NCBI RefSeq assembly: GCF_000745345.1
Contig: NZ_JQNR01000005.1
Coordinates: 2,604,001 to 2,668,000 of the forward strand
DNA length: 64,000 nucleotides
Source: Actinacidiphila yeochonensis CN732
GTDB lineage: Bacteria; Actinomycetota; Actinomycetes; Streptomycetales; Streptomycetaceae
Direction: 5' to 3'
Shown here: positions 1-7,790 of the stretch, piece after piece
Numbering within the stretch: the first letter of the stretch is position 1
Layout of the letters: every line of letters starts with the position of its first letter
Position numbers and translations under genes: made by a program
Notes under the pieces: model-generated
The model's input: the letters and a program-made list of their open reading frames with translations, nothing else
What the model was told of the DNA's origin: nothing
The model's database searches: none

Positions 1-39
1 GCCCCGCCCGGGGGCGCTCATCACGTCCCGCGGCAGCCG

Positions 40-306
40 CTACTCGGACCCGCTCCCGCGGAGGACGAAGTCGCGAGCCGCCTGGAAGGGTGCGAGCGAC
101 GAGGTGTCCACCTCCTGGAGGGCGATGGCGATGGCCAGGTCGGTCTCGTCGGCGCCGCCGGTCACACCGAATCTGCGGCAACGGCCGGCGCCTGGGACGA
201 ACCGCCCGTCGTCGATCGCGACGCGTGAACCGGGACGTTCCAACCGCAGCCTCTCCGACACACCCTTCGCGTACCCGTACGTGTAAGCGCGGTCCCGATA
301 CCCGAT
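40..306 (-). pseudogene. 3' remnant of a duplicated copy of the neighbouring 191-aa gene
   Basis: The last 88 codons of this minus-strand frame align with the C-terminal part of the intact protein at 329-904. Both share an IGY-x-x-R-x-Y segment, then an ADETDLAIAIALQ-x-VDT block, and end a few residues later. The DNA is also similar: 120-153 and 419-452 are almost the same. No upstream sequence resembling the N-terminal two thirds is present before the intact gene's stop at 329, so this is a partial tandem copy, probably left by unequal recombination. It has no start codon of its own at the point where homology begins. An alternative is that it is still read as a short independent ORF, but no ribosome site is visible. 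Confidence 0.6.
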
Positions 307-328
307 GCGAGAGTGCGGGCGGCGCCGG

Positions 329-904
329 TCAGCCCCCGGCGCTGTTCGCCGAGGAACGCAAGAAGGCGGAGACGACCGCCACACCCGGCATGAGAGGGGT
401 GGTGTCCACGCTCTGCAGGGCGATGGCGATGGCGAGGTCGGTTTCGTCGGCATCCCCGTGAACGGTGAAGTGGCGCCCGGAGCCCACCCCTTCGAGGAGC
501 CCGCCCTCCTTGGTGACGATCCGGACTCCCGGGCGGGTGAGCTCCTTGTCGCCAGCGAGGCGCTTGAGATACGTGAAGGCGTACTGCCGCCCCGCGTAGC
601 CGATGGTGAGGGCGCGGGCCGCGCGGGTCATACCGAGCGAGTTGTACGACAAGGTGCCTGGTGTCCCGGCGATTTCGATCCTCGCCTTGTGCGTGGAGGG
701 CTGGCCGCGCGCGCCGATGCCCTCGATCCTCGTCTCGGGCAGGTGCTCTCCGACCAGTTCGACCCGCATCATCTGGTTGGGCCGCACGGGCCCGAGCGGC
801 TTGACGTAGAAGACCATTGCCTCGCCGTAGGGCCCGGCCACGCCTCGGTATCCGTGGTGTGCCTGGTTGTCGAAGGGTTCGAGTTCGAAGGTGAAGTCGG
901 GCAT
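329..904 (-). CDS. conserved protein of unknown function (191 aa)
   Basis: I do not recognise a named family. The protein starts MPDFTFELEPFD and has no signal peptide or membrane segment. It is predicted soluble, rich in short strand-like stretches, and ends in a conserved ADETDLAIAIALQ motif region near residue 165. The start at 904 is chosen because AGGGG lies about 8 bases upstream. It lies 11 bases after the stop of the 71-aa gene, so the two are probably co-transcribed. A second, broken copy of its C-terminal third follows at 40-306. Function cannot be inferred from the neighbourhood. Confidence 0.6.
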   Translation of the reverse strand: MPDFTFELEPFDNQAHHGYRGVAGPYGEAMVFYVKPLGPVRPNQMMRVELVGEHLPETRIEGIGARGQPSTHKARIEIAGTPGTLSYNSLGMTRAARALTIGYAGRQYAFTYLKRLAGDKELTRPGVRIVTKEGGLLEGVGSGRHFTVHGDADETDLAIAIALQSVDTTPLMPGVAVVSAFLRSSANSAGG

Positions 905-915
905 GCGGCGTTCCC

Positions 916-1131
916 CTAGAAGTGCCAGTGGGTCGGATTGAGCTTGCTGGCCGCGCTCTTGGCGCCGTGGGCGATGTCGTGGCCGACGGTGCCGGCGGTG
1001 TGGTCGACCCACTTCGTCGCCTTGGCCGTGCCCGTCTTGATGTCACCCCAGTGCTCCACGACCTCCGCTCCCGCGTACACGCTGCCGGAGGCGATGGCTA
1101 GGCCGAAGGTCACCGGGTTCGGAGCGATCAT
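916..1131 (-). CDS. small hypothetical protein (71 aa)
   Basis: A short protein beginning MIAPNPVTFGLAIASGSVYAG, with a weakly hydrophobic N-terminus, then WGDIKTGTAKATKWVDHTAGTVGHDIAHGAK and an ending in NPTHWHF. GGGAGG lies about 12 bases upstream of the ATG. The gene is 11 bases ahead of the 191-aa gene and is likely its operon partner. The family is not recognised. The repeated small, polar and His residues could reflect a membrane-associating amphipathic helix, but that is speculation. Confidence 0.5.
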   Translation of the reverse strand: MIAPNPVTFGLAIASGSVYAGAEVVEHWGDIKTGTAKATKWVDHTAGTVGHDIAHGAKSAASKLNPTHWHF

Positions 1132-1140
1132 CGCAGCGGG

Positions 1141-1287
1141 GACCTCCCGGCGGAGCCCGTGCTGCCCGGGGAGGTCGGCGCCGCGTCGGTGCTGCGTCTC
1201 GTACCCGCGCGGGCCGCCACGCTGTGGGAGCGGCTCACCGCACTGCTGCCCGACCCCGCCGACCTCGTCGCGGTCGGACAGCGCTGA
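1141..1287 (+). pseudogene. C-terminal fragment of an unidentified gene
   Basis: In one plus-strand frame the sequence reads like the end of a normal Streptomyces protein (DLPAEPVLPGEVGAASVLR, then LVPARAATLWERLTALLPD and a TGA at 1285-1287), with strong C/G third-position bias. No start or upstream coding region exists: the frame is preceded directly by the 5' end of the minus-strand 71-aa gene. I read it as the tail of a gene cut off by insertion or rearrangement. The family is not identifiable from 48 residues. Confidence 0.35.
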
Positions 1288-1298
1288 GCCGACGGGCC

Positions 1299-1328
1299 CG
1301 GGCCCGGCCGACGTGGCGGCCGGGCCCG
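1299..1328 (-). terminator. strong hairpin after the conservon P450 gene
   Basis: A perfect 12-bp stem (CGGGCCCGGCCG, 1299-1310, with its complement at 1317-1328) and a 6-base loop lie 10 bases beyond the stop of the last P450 gene. There is no T tract, which is usual for Streptomyces terminators. It also lies just after the plus-strand gene fragment, so it may act in both directions. Confidence 0.6.
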
Positions 1329-1338
1329 GTTCGGGGGA

Positions 1339-2580
1339 TCAGCCGGCGGGCTTGAGGATCACCGGCAGGCGCTGGTGGCCGTTGGAGATCAGCGACGGTA
1401 CGCGGGGGAGCGCCTCGGCCGGCTCGGCGAGGGCCGCGTCCGGGAAGCGGTCGAAGAACGCCCGCAGTGCGATCGTGCCCTCCAGCCGGGCCAGCGGGGC
1501 GCCCAGGCAGAAGTGGACGCCGTGGCCGAAGGCCAGGTGCTCCGGGCCGGGGGTGGTGCGGGAGACGTCGAACGTGTCGGCGGTCTCGCCGTGCCAGTCC
1601 GGGTGCCGGTTGGCCGCCGCGTACGAGGCCAGGATCGGCTCGCCCTTGACGATCAACTGCCCGTCGGGCAGCTCGATGTCGCGGACGGCGTAGCGCAGTG
1701 GCAGGTGCTTGACGGCCGGTTGGAAGCGCAGGGTCTCCTCGATGACGCTGCCCCAGTCCGCCTGCCCGGAGCGCACCAGCTCCAGCTGCTCGGGGTGGCT
1801 GAGCAGCGCCGTGACGGCCTGGTCGATGAGGTTGACGGTGGTCTCGTAGCCGGCGCTGATCATCAGCAGCAGCGTGTCGCGCAGCTCCGCCTCGGTCATC
1901 CCGTCGCCGTCGCCCTCGGTGTCGCGGGCCGCTATCAGCAGCGAGGTCATGTCGTCGCCGGGCTCGTCCCGCCGGGTGGCGATCAGCGCGTCCAGCATCC
2001 CGTACAGGCGGATGGTGTTGGCCATCGCCTCGTCCGGGGTGAGGGTGGTGGAGAAGACGCCGTCGACCACCGAGCGGAACTCGGCCCGCTGCCCCTCCGG
2101 CACGCCCATCAGGTGGCAGATGACCTGGATCGGGATCGGGTAGGCGAACGCCTCACGGAGGTTCGCGGCCTCCCCGGCCGGGGTCAGGTCGAGCTCGTCC
2201 AGCAGGCCGGCCACGATCTGCTCGACCCGCTCGCCCAGCGCCGCCACCCGGCGGGCGCTGAACGCGGGCGCCACCATGCGGCGCAGCCTGCGGTGGTCGC
2301 CCCCGTACGCGGTGAACATGTTGTGCACCGACACCCACAGCGCCAGCGGCCACGTCGCCACGGCGTGCTCGTACTCCGGCCAGTGCTGCCGGGCGTCCTT
2401 GGAGACGTCCGGGCCGGTCAGCAGCTGCTTGAGCAGCGTCGGGTCGGTCACCGACCACGCCTGCACGCCGAGCAGGTCGACGCGGGCCGCCGGGCCCTGC
2501 CCGCGCAGGCGGGCGTGCTCGCCGTCGGGGTCGGACCCTGTGGGGTCCAGGACTATCGGTTCGAAGGAGGTGGAGGTCAC
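1339..2580 (-). CDS. cytochrome P450, CYP154-type, conservon-linked
   Basis: Soluble bacterial class I P450 of 413 aa; such enzymes insert one oxygen atom using ferredoxin-delivered electrons. Visible: a K-helix EETLRFQPAV motif with the canonical E-x-x-R, the AGYET I-helix oxygen-activation motif, and the heme-binding loop FGHGVHFCLGAPLAR with the Cys thiolate ligand. Start GTG at 2580 (VTSTSFEPIVLD) with GGAG about 9 bases upstream. It follows the other P450 by 26 bases and shares almost the same leader (GGAGCCCCGC-x-GTG), so they are translated as a pair. CYP154/CYP157 pairs downstream of cvn genes are a known Streptomyces arrangement; the family call here is from resemblance and position. 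The substrate is unknown. Confidence 0.85.
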   Translation of the reverse strand: MTSTSFEPIVLDPTGSDPDGEHARLRGQGPAARVDLLGVQAWSVTDPTLLKQLLTGPDVSKDARQHWPEYEHAVATWPLALWVSVHNMFTAYGGDHRRLRRMVAPAFSARRVAALGERVEQIVAGLLDELDLTPAGEAANLREAFAYPIPIQVICHLMGVPEGQRAEFRSVVDGVFSTTLTPDEAMANTIRLYGMLDALIATRRDEPGDDMTSLLIAARDTEGDGDGMTEAELRDTLLLMISAGYETTVNLIDQAVTALLSHPEQLELVRSGQADWGSVIEETLRFQPAVKHLPLRYAVRDIELPDGQLIVKGEPILASYAAANRHPDWHGETADTFDVSRTTPGPEHLAFGHGVHFCLGAPLARLEGTIALRAFFDRFPDAALAEPAEALPRVPSLISNGHQRLPVILKPAG

Positions 2581-2606
2581 AGCGGGGCTCCGTTCGGTCT
2601 CGAAGG

Positions 2607-3842
2607 TCAGCTCTCGGACACGGGCGTGACGGGCGGGAACACCACCGGCAGTGAGGCCAGGGCGCGGTGCCACGGTCCGGGCCGCCAGGTCAGGTCTTCC
2701 TCGGGGACGGCGAGGTCCATCTCCGGCAGGGCGTCGAGGAGGTGGACCATCGCGGTCTCCGCGATGAGGTACGCGTGCGACTTCGCCGGGCACTGATGCG
2801 GCCCGTTGCTCCACGCCAGGTGGGCGCGGTTGCCGGCCCGCACGCCCGGCGAGGCGCCGATCGTCGGGTCGTTGTTGGCCGCCGACATGCAGATCACCAC
2901 CGGCTGGTGGGGCGGCAGCACGAACCCGTCGACGTCCACGGGCTGCGGCGGGTAGCTGACGCAGTACGAGGCCATCGGCGGGTCGGCGAAGAGGAGTTCG
3001 TCCAGCGCGTCCCGCACCGACAGGCTGCCGGCGTGCAGGTTGCCGGAGAACCGGTCGTCGGTGAGCAGCAGGAGCAGGGTGTTGGTGATCAGGTTCGTGG
3101 TCGGCTCGATGCCGGCCCCGAAGAGGGTGACGATCTGGTGGCCCATCTCCTCGTCGTTGAGGTCGGAGCCGTGGGCGATCAGCCAACTGACCACGTCCTC
3201 GGCGGGGTTCTCCCGCTTCAGCAGGGTCAGGTCGTAGACGGCCTGCCCGAGCATCGCGTTGCCGGCGGCGGCGTCCACGCCCTCGAAGATCGCGGCCATG
3301 CCGTCGGCGACCCGCTGGCCGATGTCCGCGGGACAGCCCAGCATCTCGTTGAGCACCCGGAAGACGATCGGCCAGGCGTACTCCGTCAGCAGGTCGGCAG
3401 TGCCGCGCGGGCTGAACGAGGCGATGGTCTCGGACGCGACCCGCTGCACGGTGGCACGCAGCCGGTGCTGGTTGAGCCGGTCCAGGCTGAAGGTGTTGGC
3501 GGCCCGGTAGCGGGCGTGCTCGTCGCCGGAGGAGCGCAGCGCGTTGGGCCGCCACTCCATCATCGGCTTCACCGGGCAGTCGTCCGGCACCGTGCGCTGC
3601 CACTGGCGCGGGTCGGCGGGGAAGCGCACCGGGTCGTTGAGGATGCGCAGCGCCTGCGGGTAGCCGATCACCAGCGTCGCCGGGACACCGGGGGAAAGCT
3701 CCACCGGGACCAGCGGGCCGTACTCGGCGCGCATCTTCTCGTACGCCGCGTGCGGGGCGGCGGCGTACTCCTGGCTGTAGAGCGGGTAGCGCCGTTCGGG
3801 CGCGGTCGGATCGAGCGCGGGCGCGGAAGGCTGGGGCGTCAC
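2607..3842 (-). CDS. cytochrome P450, CYP157-type with altered K-helix motif
   Basis: P450 of 411 aa. The I-helix is LFGAGIEPTTN, and the heme loop is WSNGPHQCPAKSHA, with Trp replacing the usual Phe but Cys retained. The K-helix region reads DALDELLFADPP: where nearly all P450s have E-x-x-R, the Arg position is Phe. Loss of this otherwise invariant motif is a known trait of CYP157 proteins, which occur beside CYP154 in conservons, so I assign it there. GTG start at 3842 with GGAG upstream. A 368-base gap containing a hairpin separates it from cvnD, so the P450 pair may have partly separate expression. Catalytic activity is uncertain. Confidence 0.85.
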   Translation of the reverse strand: MTPQPSAPALDPTAPERRYPLYSQEYAAAPHAAYEKMRAEYGPLVPVELSPGVPATLVIGYPQALRILNDPVRFPADPRQWQRTVPDDCPVKPMMEWRPNALRSSGDEHARYRAANTFSLDRLNQHRLRATVQRVASETIASFSPRGTADLLTEYAWPIVFRVLNEMLGCPADIGQRVADGMAAIFEGVDAAAGNAMLGQAVYDLTLLKRENPAEDVVSWLIAHGSDLNDEEMGHQIVTLFGAGIEPTTNLITNTLLLLLTDDRFSGNLHAGSLSVRDALDELLFADPPMASYCVSYPPQPVDVDGFVLPPHQPVVICMSAANNDPTIGASPGVRAGNRAHLAWSNGPHQCPAKSHAYLIAETAMVHLLDALPEMDLAVPEEDLTWRPGPWHRALASLPVVFPPVTPVSES

Positions 3843-4210
3843 TGCGGGGCTCCGGATACGGGGGCGGGGTGGTGGGCGGGGCGGCCGGTGTGGGCAACGG
3901 GGCACGCGGAAGGGGCGTGCGTGAGGTCACGGGTGCGCCGGCGCGTGGCGCGGGTGCGCGTGCGGGTCGGTGCCGGGGGGTGCTGATCGGTGCCGGGCGG
4001 TGCCGTCTGGTCCCGGGGGAGGCCGGTCGCGACCGGCGGGGCCGTACTTCGGCCACTCCAGTCGCTCCGGCCGGCCCCGACCCCGACCCCGGACGGCCCC
4101 GCCCCGCCCCGGGCAGGGGCGCGGGACGGGCCGGGGACAGCCGGGGGCGGATCACGCCGGGCCGCGGGGCGGCGTGATCCGCGGCCCTGAGCAGCCGCCG
4201 TCAGCCGGCG
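3843..4210. other. gap between cvnD and the P450 pair
   Basis: No coding frame looks real here. The stretch is extremely GC-rich with short GGTGCCGGG and CCGACCCC repeats around 3970-4110, and it holds the 4149-4180 hairpin just after cvnD. Any promoter for the P450 pair would lie in the 3843-4140 part; I cannot pick one out. Confidence 0.5.
4149..4180 (-). terminator. hairpin downstream of cvnD
   Basis: A perfect 10-bp inverted repeat (GGATCACGCC at 4149-4158, complement at 4171-4180, 12-base loop) begins about 30 bases after the cvnD stop. It could end the cvnABCD transcript or dampen read-through into the P450 genes. Confidence 0.55.
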
Positions 4211-4804
4211 TCAGCCGTCGGCGGGCACCCTGGTCGTCAGGTACTCGACGAGGGTGATCAGCGCCTGCAGGCACGAACCGCGGTCCCGCGCGTCGCAGGT
4301 GGTCAGCGGCGTGCCCTCGGTCAGGTCCAGAGCCTGCCGGATCTCCTCCACCGGGTAGTCGCGGGCACCGTCGAACCGGTTGACCGCGATCGCGTACGGC
4401 AGGCTCTGCTCCTCCAGCAGGTCCAGCACGTCGTGGCAGCGGTCCAGGTCGCGGGTGTCCACCAGCACCAGCGCGCCGAGCGCGCCGTCCGCCAGCCCCT
4501 CCCACAGCGGCCGGAACCGCACCTGTCCGGGCGTTCCGAACAGGTACAGCACCAGGCTCTCGTTGAGGTGGAGCCGGCCGAAGTCCATCGCCACGGTGGT
4601 GGTGGTCTTGTCCGGCGTACCGCGCAGGTCGTCCACGCCGACGCTGGCCTCGGTGATCGACTCGTCCATCCGCAGCAGCAGCGGCGCGACGCTGCCCACC
4701 AGCGTGGTCTTGCCGACCCCGAAGGGACCGGTGATCAGCAGCTTCGCCGAACGCGTGACCGTCGGCGGGTGGTAGGCGATCTCACGCGATGGAGCGGAGG
4801 CCAT
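4211..4804 (-). CDS. cvnD: conservon GTPase-like ATP/GTP-binding protein CvnD
   Basis: 197-aa small GTP-binding protein. The P-loop TGPFGVGKTT lies at residues 25-34, a G3-like LFGTPGQVRFRP segment around 90-100, and the guanine-recognition motif is VNRFDGA (NRFD in place of NKxD) near 142. In Streptomyces conservons, CvnA-D are proposed to form a membrane-associated complex resembling eukaryotic GPCR signalling, with CvnD as the switch. The start at 4804 overlaps the end of cvnC by 23 bases, indicating translational coupling. It is the last gene of the cvn block before the hairpin. Confidence 0.9.
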   Translation of the reverse strand: MASAPSREIAYHPPTVTRSAKLLITGPFGVGKTTLVGSVAPLLLRMDESITEASVGVDDLRGTPDKTTTTVAMDFGRLHLNESLVLYLFGTPGQVRFRPLWEGLADGALGALVLVDTRDLDRCHDVLDLLEEQSLPYAIAVNRFDGARDYPVEEIRQALDLTEGTPLTTCDARDRGSCLQALITLVEYLTTRVPADG

Positions 4805-5135
4805 GCAGCACTTCCTTCAACAGGTCGGAAGACGGGGCGTCGGCACGGGAACGGCGCTGGGGGGCGGTCAGGTGTCCGCTGTCGATCAGCCCGGAGACGA
4901 CGATCCGGACCACCGACGGCGGCAGGTCGAGGCCGGCGGCGATCTCCGCCACCGCCAGCACCCCGCCCTTGCACACGTCGAGCACCCGCCGCGCGTCCGG
5001 GGACACGCCCTGGAGCAGCGGATCGTGCGCGGCGATCACCAGCGTTTCGAGGCGGACGTCGCGGGAGGGGCGGCTGCGGCCGCCGGTACGGACGTAGGGC
5101 CTGACCATGTCCGGGTCACGCCGCGGCCCGCTCAC
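4782..5135 (-). CDS. cvnC: conservon DUF742 protein CvnC
   Basis: 117-aa DUF742 protein, with the diagnostic DPDMVRPYVRTGGRSRPSRD opening and a winged-helix-like body (VLAVAEIAAGLDLPPSVVR, then LIDSGHL). The start is the GTG at 5135 because it overlaps the cvnB TGA as GTGA. ATG at 5108 is an alternative that would remove nine residues usually present in the family. The C-terminus overlaps cvnD by 23 bases. The known family role is as a partner in the conservon complex with CvnA, CvnB and CvnD. Confidence 0.9.
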   Translation of the reverse strand: MSGPRRDPDMVRPYVRTGGRSRPSRDVRLETLVIAAHDPLLQGVSPDARRVLDVCKGGVLAVAEIAAGLDLPPSVVRIVVSGLIDSGHLTAPQRRSRADAPSSDLLKEVLHGLRSIA

Positions 5136-5563
5136 CTGAACTGACCGCCCTCTACGGATCGCCGTTCCGGGCTGACCAGTTCGTGGCCGACCCGCTGGGA
5201 CAGCGCGTTCATCCGCTCGCTGATCAGGCCGATGTCGCTGTCCAGGTCGGCGCAGACCGCCAGCAGCGAGTTCTGCGCCGCCGCCGAGGTCAGCCCGATC
5301 CACTGGTCGGTCTCGATCAGGTGCTGGCGCACCGCGTTCGGCGCCGCCCGGTCGCCGGTGACGTCCGCCCAGGCCAGCCCGGCCGCGCGCAGCGCCGCGG
5401 TGACCGCGGCCAGCTTGTCGCCGGTGTCCTTGTCGATCGTCTTGGTGTACGAGCTGAGCAGCCCGTCGGAGGTCATGTGCACCGCGAACCGCACCCCGGG
5501 GCACGAGCCGAGGTGCTCGTCGAGGAGCCAGCCCAGCGCGTTGTCGTCGTGCGCCTTGAGCAT
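5132..5563 (-). CDS. cvnB: conservon roadblock/LC7 protein CvnB
   Basis: 143-aa roadblock/LC7 domain protein, the family that regulates small GTPases such as MglA in other bacteria. The N-terminal LGWLLDEHLGSCPGVRFAVHMTSDGLL is the typical strand-turn-strand of the fold, and the Ala-rich helix around residue 55 fits too. Its ATG is one base past the cvnA stop, and its stop overlaps the cvnC start as GTGA, so the block is tightly coupled. It likely acts on CvnD. Confidence 0.9.
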   Translation of the reverse strand: MLKAHDDNALGWLLDEHLGSCPGVRFAVHMTSDGLLSSYTKTIDKDTGDKLAAVTAALRAAGLAWADVTGDRAAPNAVRQHLIETDQWIGLTSAAAQNSLLAVCADLDSDIGLISERMNALSQRVGHELVSPERRSVEGGQFR

Positions 5564-5564
5564 C

Positions 5565-7082
5565 TCAGGAACCGTCCTTCGAAGAAGCCGACTGCGAGTC
5601 GGATGAACGGCCGCGGCGCGAGCCGCTGACCCATGCGGCGGCGATGTCCGGCCGCCCCGGACGCACCTCCCGCTCGACCGGTTCGGCCACCGGAGCCGGG
5701 CCGGGGGCCCGGCGGCGGCGCCGGGTCAGGCCGCTGGCGGTGGTCGCCGGCGCCTGCGCCGGGTCGTGCGGGCCGGTGTGGTCGGCGCCCGGGGCGCCGT
5801 AGCCGGCGGCTGTTCCCATCTGGCCCATCTGGCTCGCCTGGCCGACCTGCCCGACCTGGCTGCCGTAGCCGCCGTGCTCGCGGAGCCCGCCGTGGCCGGA
5901 CCGGTGGCCGTACCCGTTCCGCGCGTCGTACGCCGAACGGGCGGCGGGCAGCGACGGCTGCTCGCGCGGCACGTCGGTCAGCAGCGCGGTGGGCACGAAG
6001 ACCAGCGCCCGGGTGCCGCCGAAGAGGTTCGGCGCGTCCAGGTCCACCCGGAAGCCGTAGCGGGCGGCGAGCTGCGCGGCCACCCGGAACCCCGTCTGCG
6101 GGTAGGCGCCCAGCGAGTGGATGTCCAGGGGCTCCTTGCCGGTCAGCAGCGAACGCGCCCGGTCCAGCTGCTCGGTGCTCATCTGCAGGCCGGCGTCGTC
6201 GATGACGACGGTGACGCCGTTGTGCCCGGCACGGAAGGAGACCTCGGCGTAGGCGGTCGGCGGCGAGTAGCGGACCGCGTTGTCGAGGAGGATCGCCAGG
6301 GTGTGCACCAGGGCCTCCACCGCGCGCGGCACCACGCCCTGCTCGAACTCCTGTGTCCGCACCCGCTCGTAGCCCTGGATACGGCCCATGGCGGCGCGCG
6401 CCACGTCGGTCAGCGAGGTCGCCGGCAGGCGGCGGCCCAGCGTGCCGCCGGCCAGCACCATGTACCCCTGTGCCACACGCAGCATCTGCTGGGCGGTGTG
6501 GTCGATGGCCATCAGCGTGGCGTACGCCTCGTCGTCCTGGTGCCGCCGCACCCCGACGCTGACCTCCTCGGCCAGTTCGGCGCCGAGGCTGACCAGCGCC
6601 GAGGCGAAGGTGAGCACGGCCGCCCTGGTGGCGTCGCGGGCCTCCATGTGGGCCTCGGCGACGGCCTGTTCGCTGCCCTGCGCGGCCGAGGCGGTGCTCT
6701 CCTCGCGGACCTCGCGCAGCAGCCTGGTGTGCCGGCCCACCAGCGCCTCGATCCGGCCGGCCGAGGTGGTGCCGGACAGCGGCGGCGGCAGCACCAGTTC
6801 GACATCACGGCCCTCACCGGGCTCCAGGACCGCGGCGGCCACCTCGGCCAGCCCGGTCTCCGCGAGGTACGCCAGCGCGTCCTCCAGCGAGCGCAGCTGC
6901 TCGGCGAGCTGCCGCACCCGCTGCTGCTCCTCGGAGACAGCGGCCTGGTGCTGCCGCGCCATCTGGTCGGCGCGGCGCCGCTGGGCGCGGGCGGTTCTGC
7001 CGAACCGCCACGCGAACCCCGCGGCGACCAGCGCCACCAGCAGCAGCGCTCCGGCGGCCGCCTCCTGCATCGAAGTAGTCAT
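5565..7082 (-). CDS. cvnA: conservon sensor kinase-like ATPase CvnA
   Basis: 505-aa histidine-kinase-like protein. A single N-terminal membrane segment (residues about 8-26, AAAGALLLVALVAAGFAW) is followed by a coiled-coil stretch (residues 35-75), a DHp-like helical region, and an HATPase domain with N-box LLDNAVRYSPP (near 265) and VIDDAGLQMS. The final 150 residues are low-complexity (Gly, Gln, Met, Tyr then Arg/Pro) and end in a Ser-rich tail. No convincing phospho-acceptor His context is visible, as usual in this family. It is the first gene of the conservon, so the promoter should lie in 7083-7400. Confidence 0.9.
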   Translation of the reverse strand: MTTSMQEAAAGALLLVALVAAGFAWRFGRTARAQRRRADQMARQHQAAVSEEQQRVRQLAEQLRSLEDALAYLAETGLAEVAAAVLEPGEGRDVELVLPPPLSGTTSAGRIEALVGRHTRLLREVREESTASAAQGSEQAVAEAHMEARDATRAAVLTFASALVSLGAELAEEVSVGVRRHQDDEAYATLMAIDHTAQQMLRVAQGYMVLAGGTLGRRLPATSLTDVARAAMGRIQGYERVRTQEFEQGVVPRAVEALVHTLAILLDNAVRYSPPTAYAEVSFRAGHNGVTVVIDDAGLQMSTEQLDRARSLLTGKEPLDIHSLGAYPQTGFRVAAQLAARYGFRVDLDAPNLFGGTRALVFVPTALLTDVPREQPSLPAARSAYDARNGYGHRSGHGGLREHGGYGSQVGQVGQASQMGQMGTAAGYGAPGADHTGPHDPAQAPATTASGLTRRRRRAPGPAPVAEPVEREVRPGRPDIAAAWVSGSRRGRSSDSQSASSKDGS

Positions 7083-7790
7083 CAGATCCTCGGGAATCAG
7101 GACGCGGCGGGGGCGCCCGTCCGGGGTCGGCGGCGACGGGGCGCTGACGGACCCTCCGGCTCCGCGGGGGGACGCGAGCGCGCCGGGGTCACCTGCCTGT
7201 CCTCACCGTCGGTCAAGCGGGGGGCGACGCGTCGTTCACGTGCCGCCGACGACCTGTGCCGAGCCGAACACCCGCGACCGGAATCCGGTCGAACTCCACT
7301 GGGCCGAACGGTGTATGGGCGTTGCACGGCAGTTCTTGGTCGCTTTCCCGATCATATCCAGGGCGCTCCTTAGCGCCAACCCGACGGGATTTGACTGCCC
7401 GAAAGGAAGCTGGGGGAAACGCGCCGAATGCGGGCGAGCGGGTGATATCGATTCCCGGAGGGCGGGTCCGTGTTCGAAAAGCGTTTCCCCGCAGGGAAGT
7501 CGGAGGCCGGGAAGGCCGGCCGGAGTGGGGTGCCCTCGGTCCGTGGTCGGTCTGATGCCTGGTCAAGTGCGGTGTGTCGGTGGTGAGTCACCAGGTAGGT
7601 GCCGGGTGCGTGGCAAGGGTGTGCCGGACATGCGTCGGATGTACGGCAGATATGCGTGCGGAGTGCGGGGGGTGTGCACCGAGTCGGCGGGCCCGGCCGG
7701 AACGGGACGGCGAGAAACGCGCGGGGAGGGGGTGGCGCGCGGTCGGGGCGGTGGTGGCAGCCTGGAGGGAGGCGAGAAGGGATCGGTCGC
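7083..7790. other. intergenic region, divergent promoters of cvnA and the AraC gene
   Basis: No gene. Less GC-rich than its flanks between 7310 and 7480. It contains a small inverted repeat GGCGCT-CCTT-AGCGCC (7362-7377), about 280 bases upstream of cvnA. A TTGACT hexamer at about 7391 faces the AraC gene, but no good -10 follows. Nearer the AraC gene, 7570-7690 is rich in GTG-containing direct repeats (GTGCGT, GTGTGC) without a clear palindrome. Confidence 0.4.
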
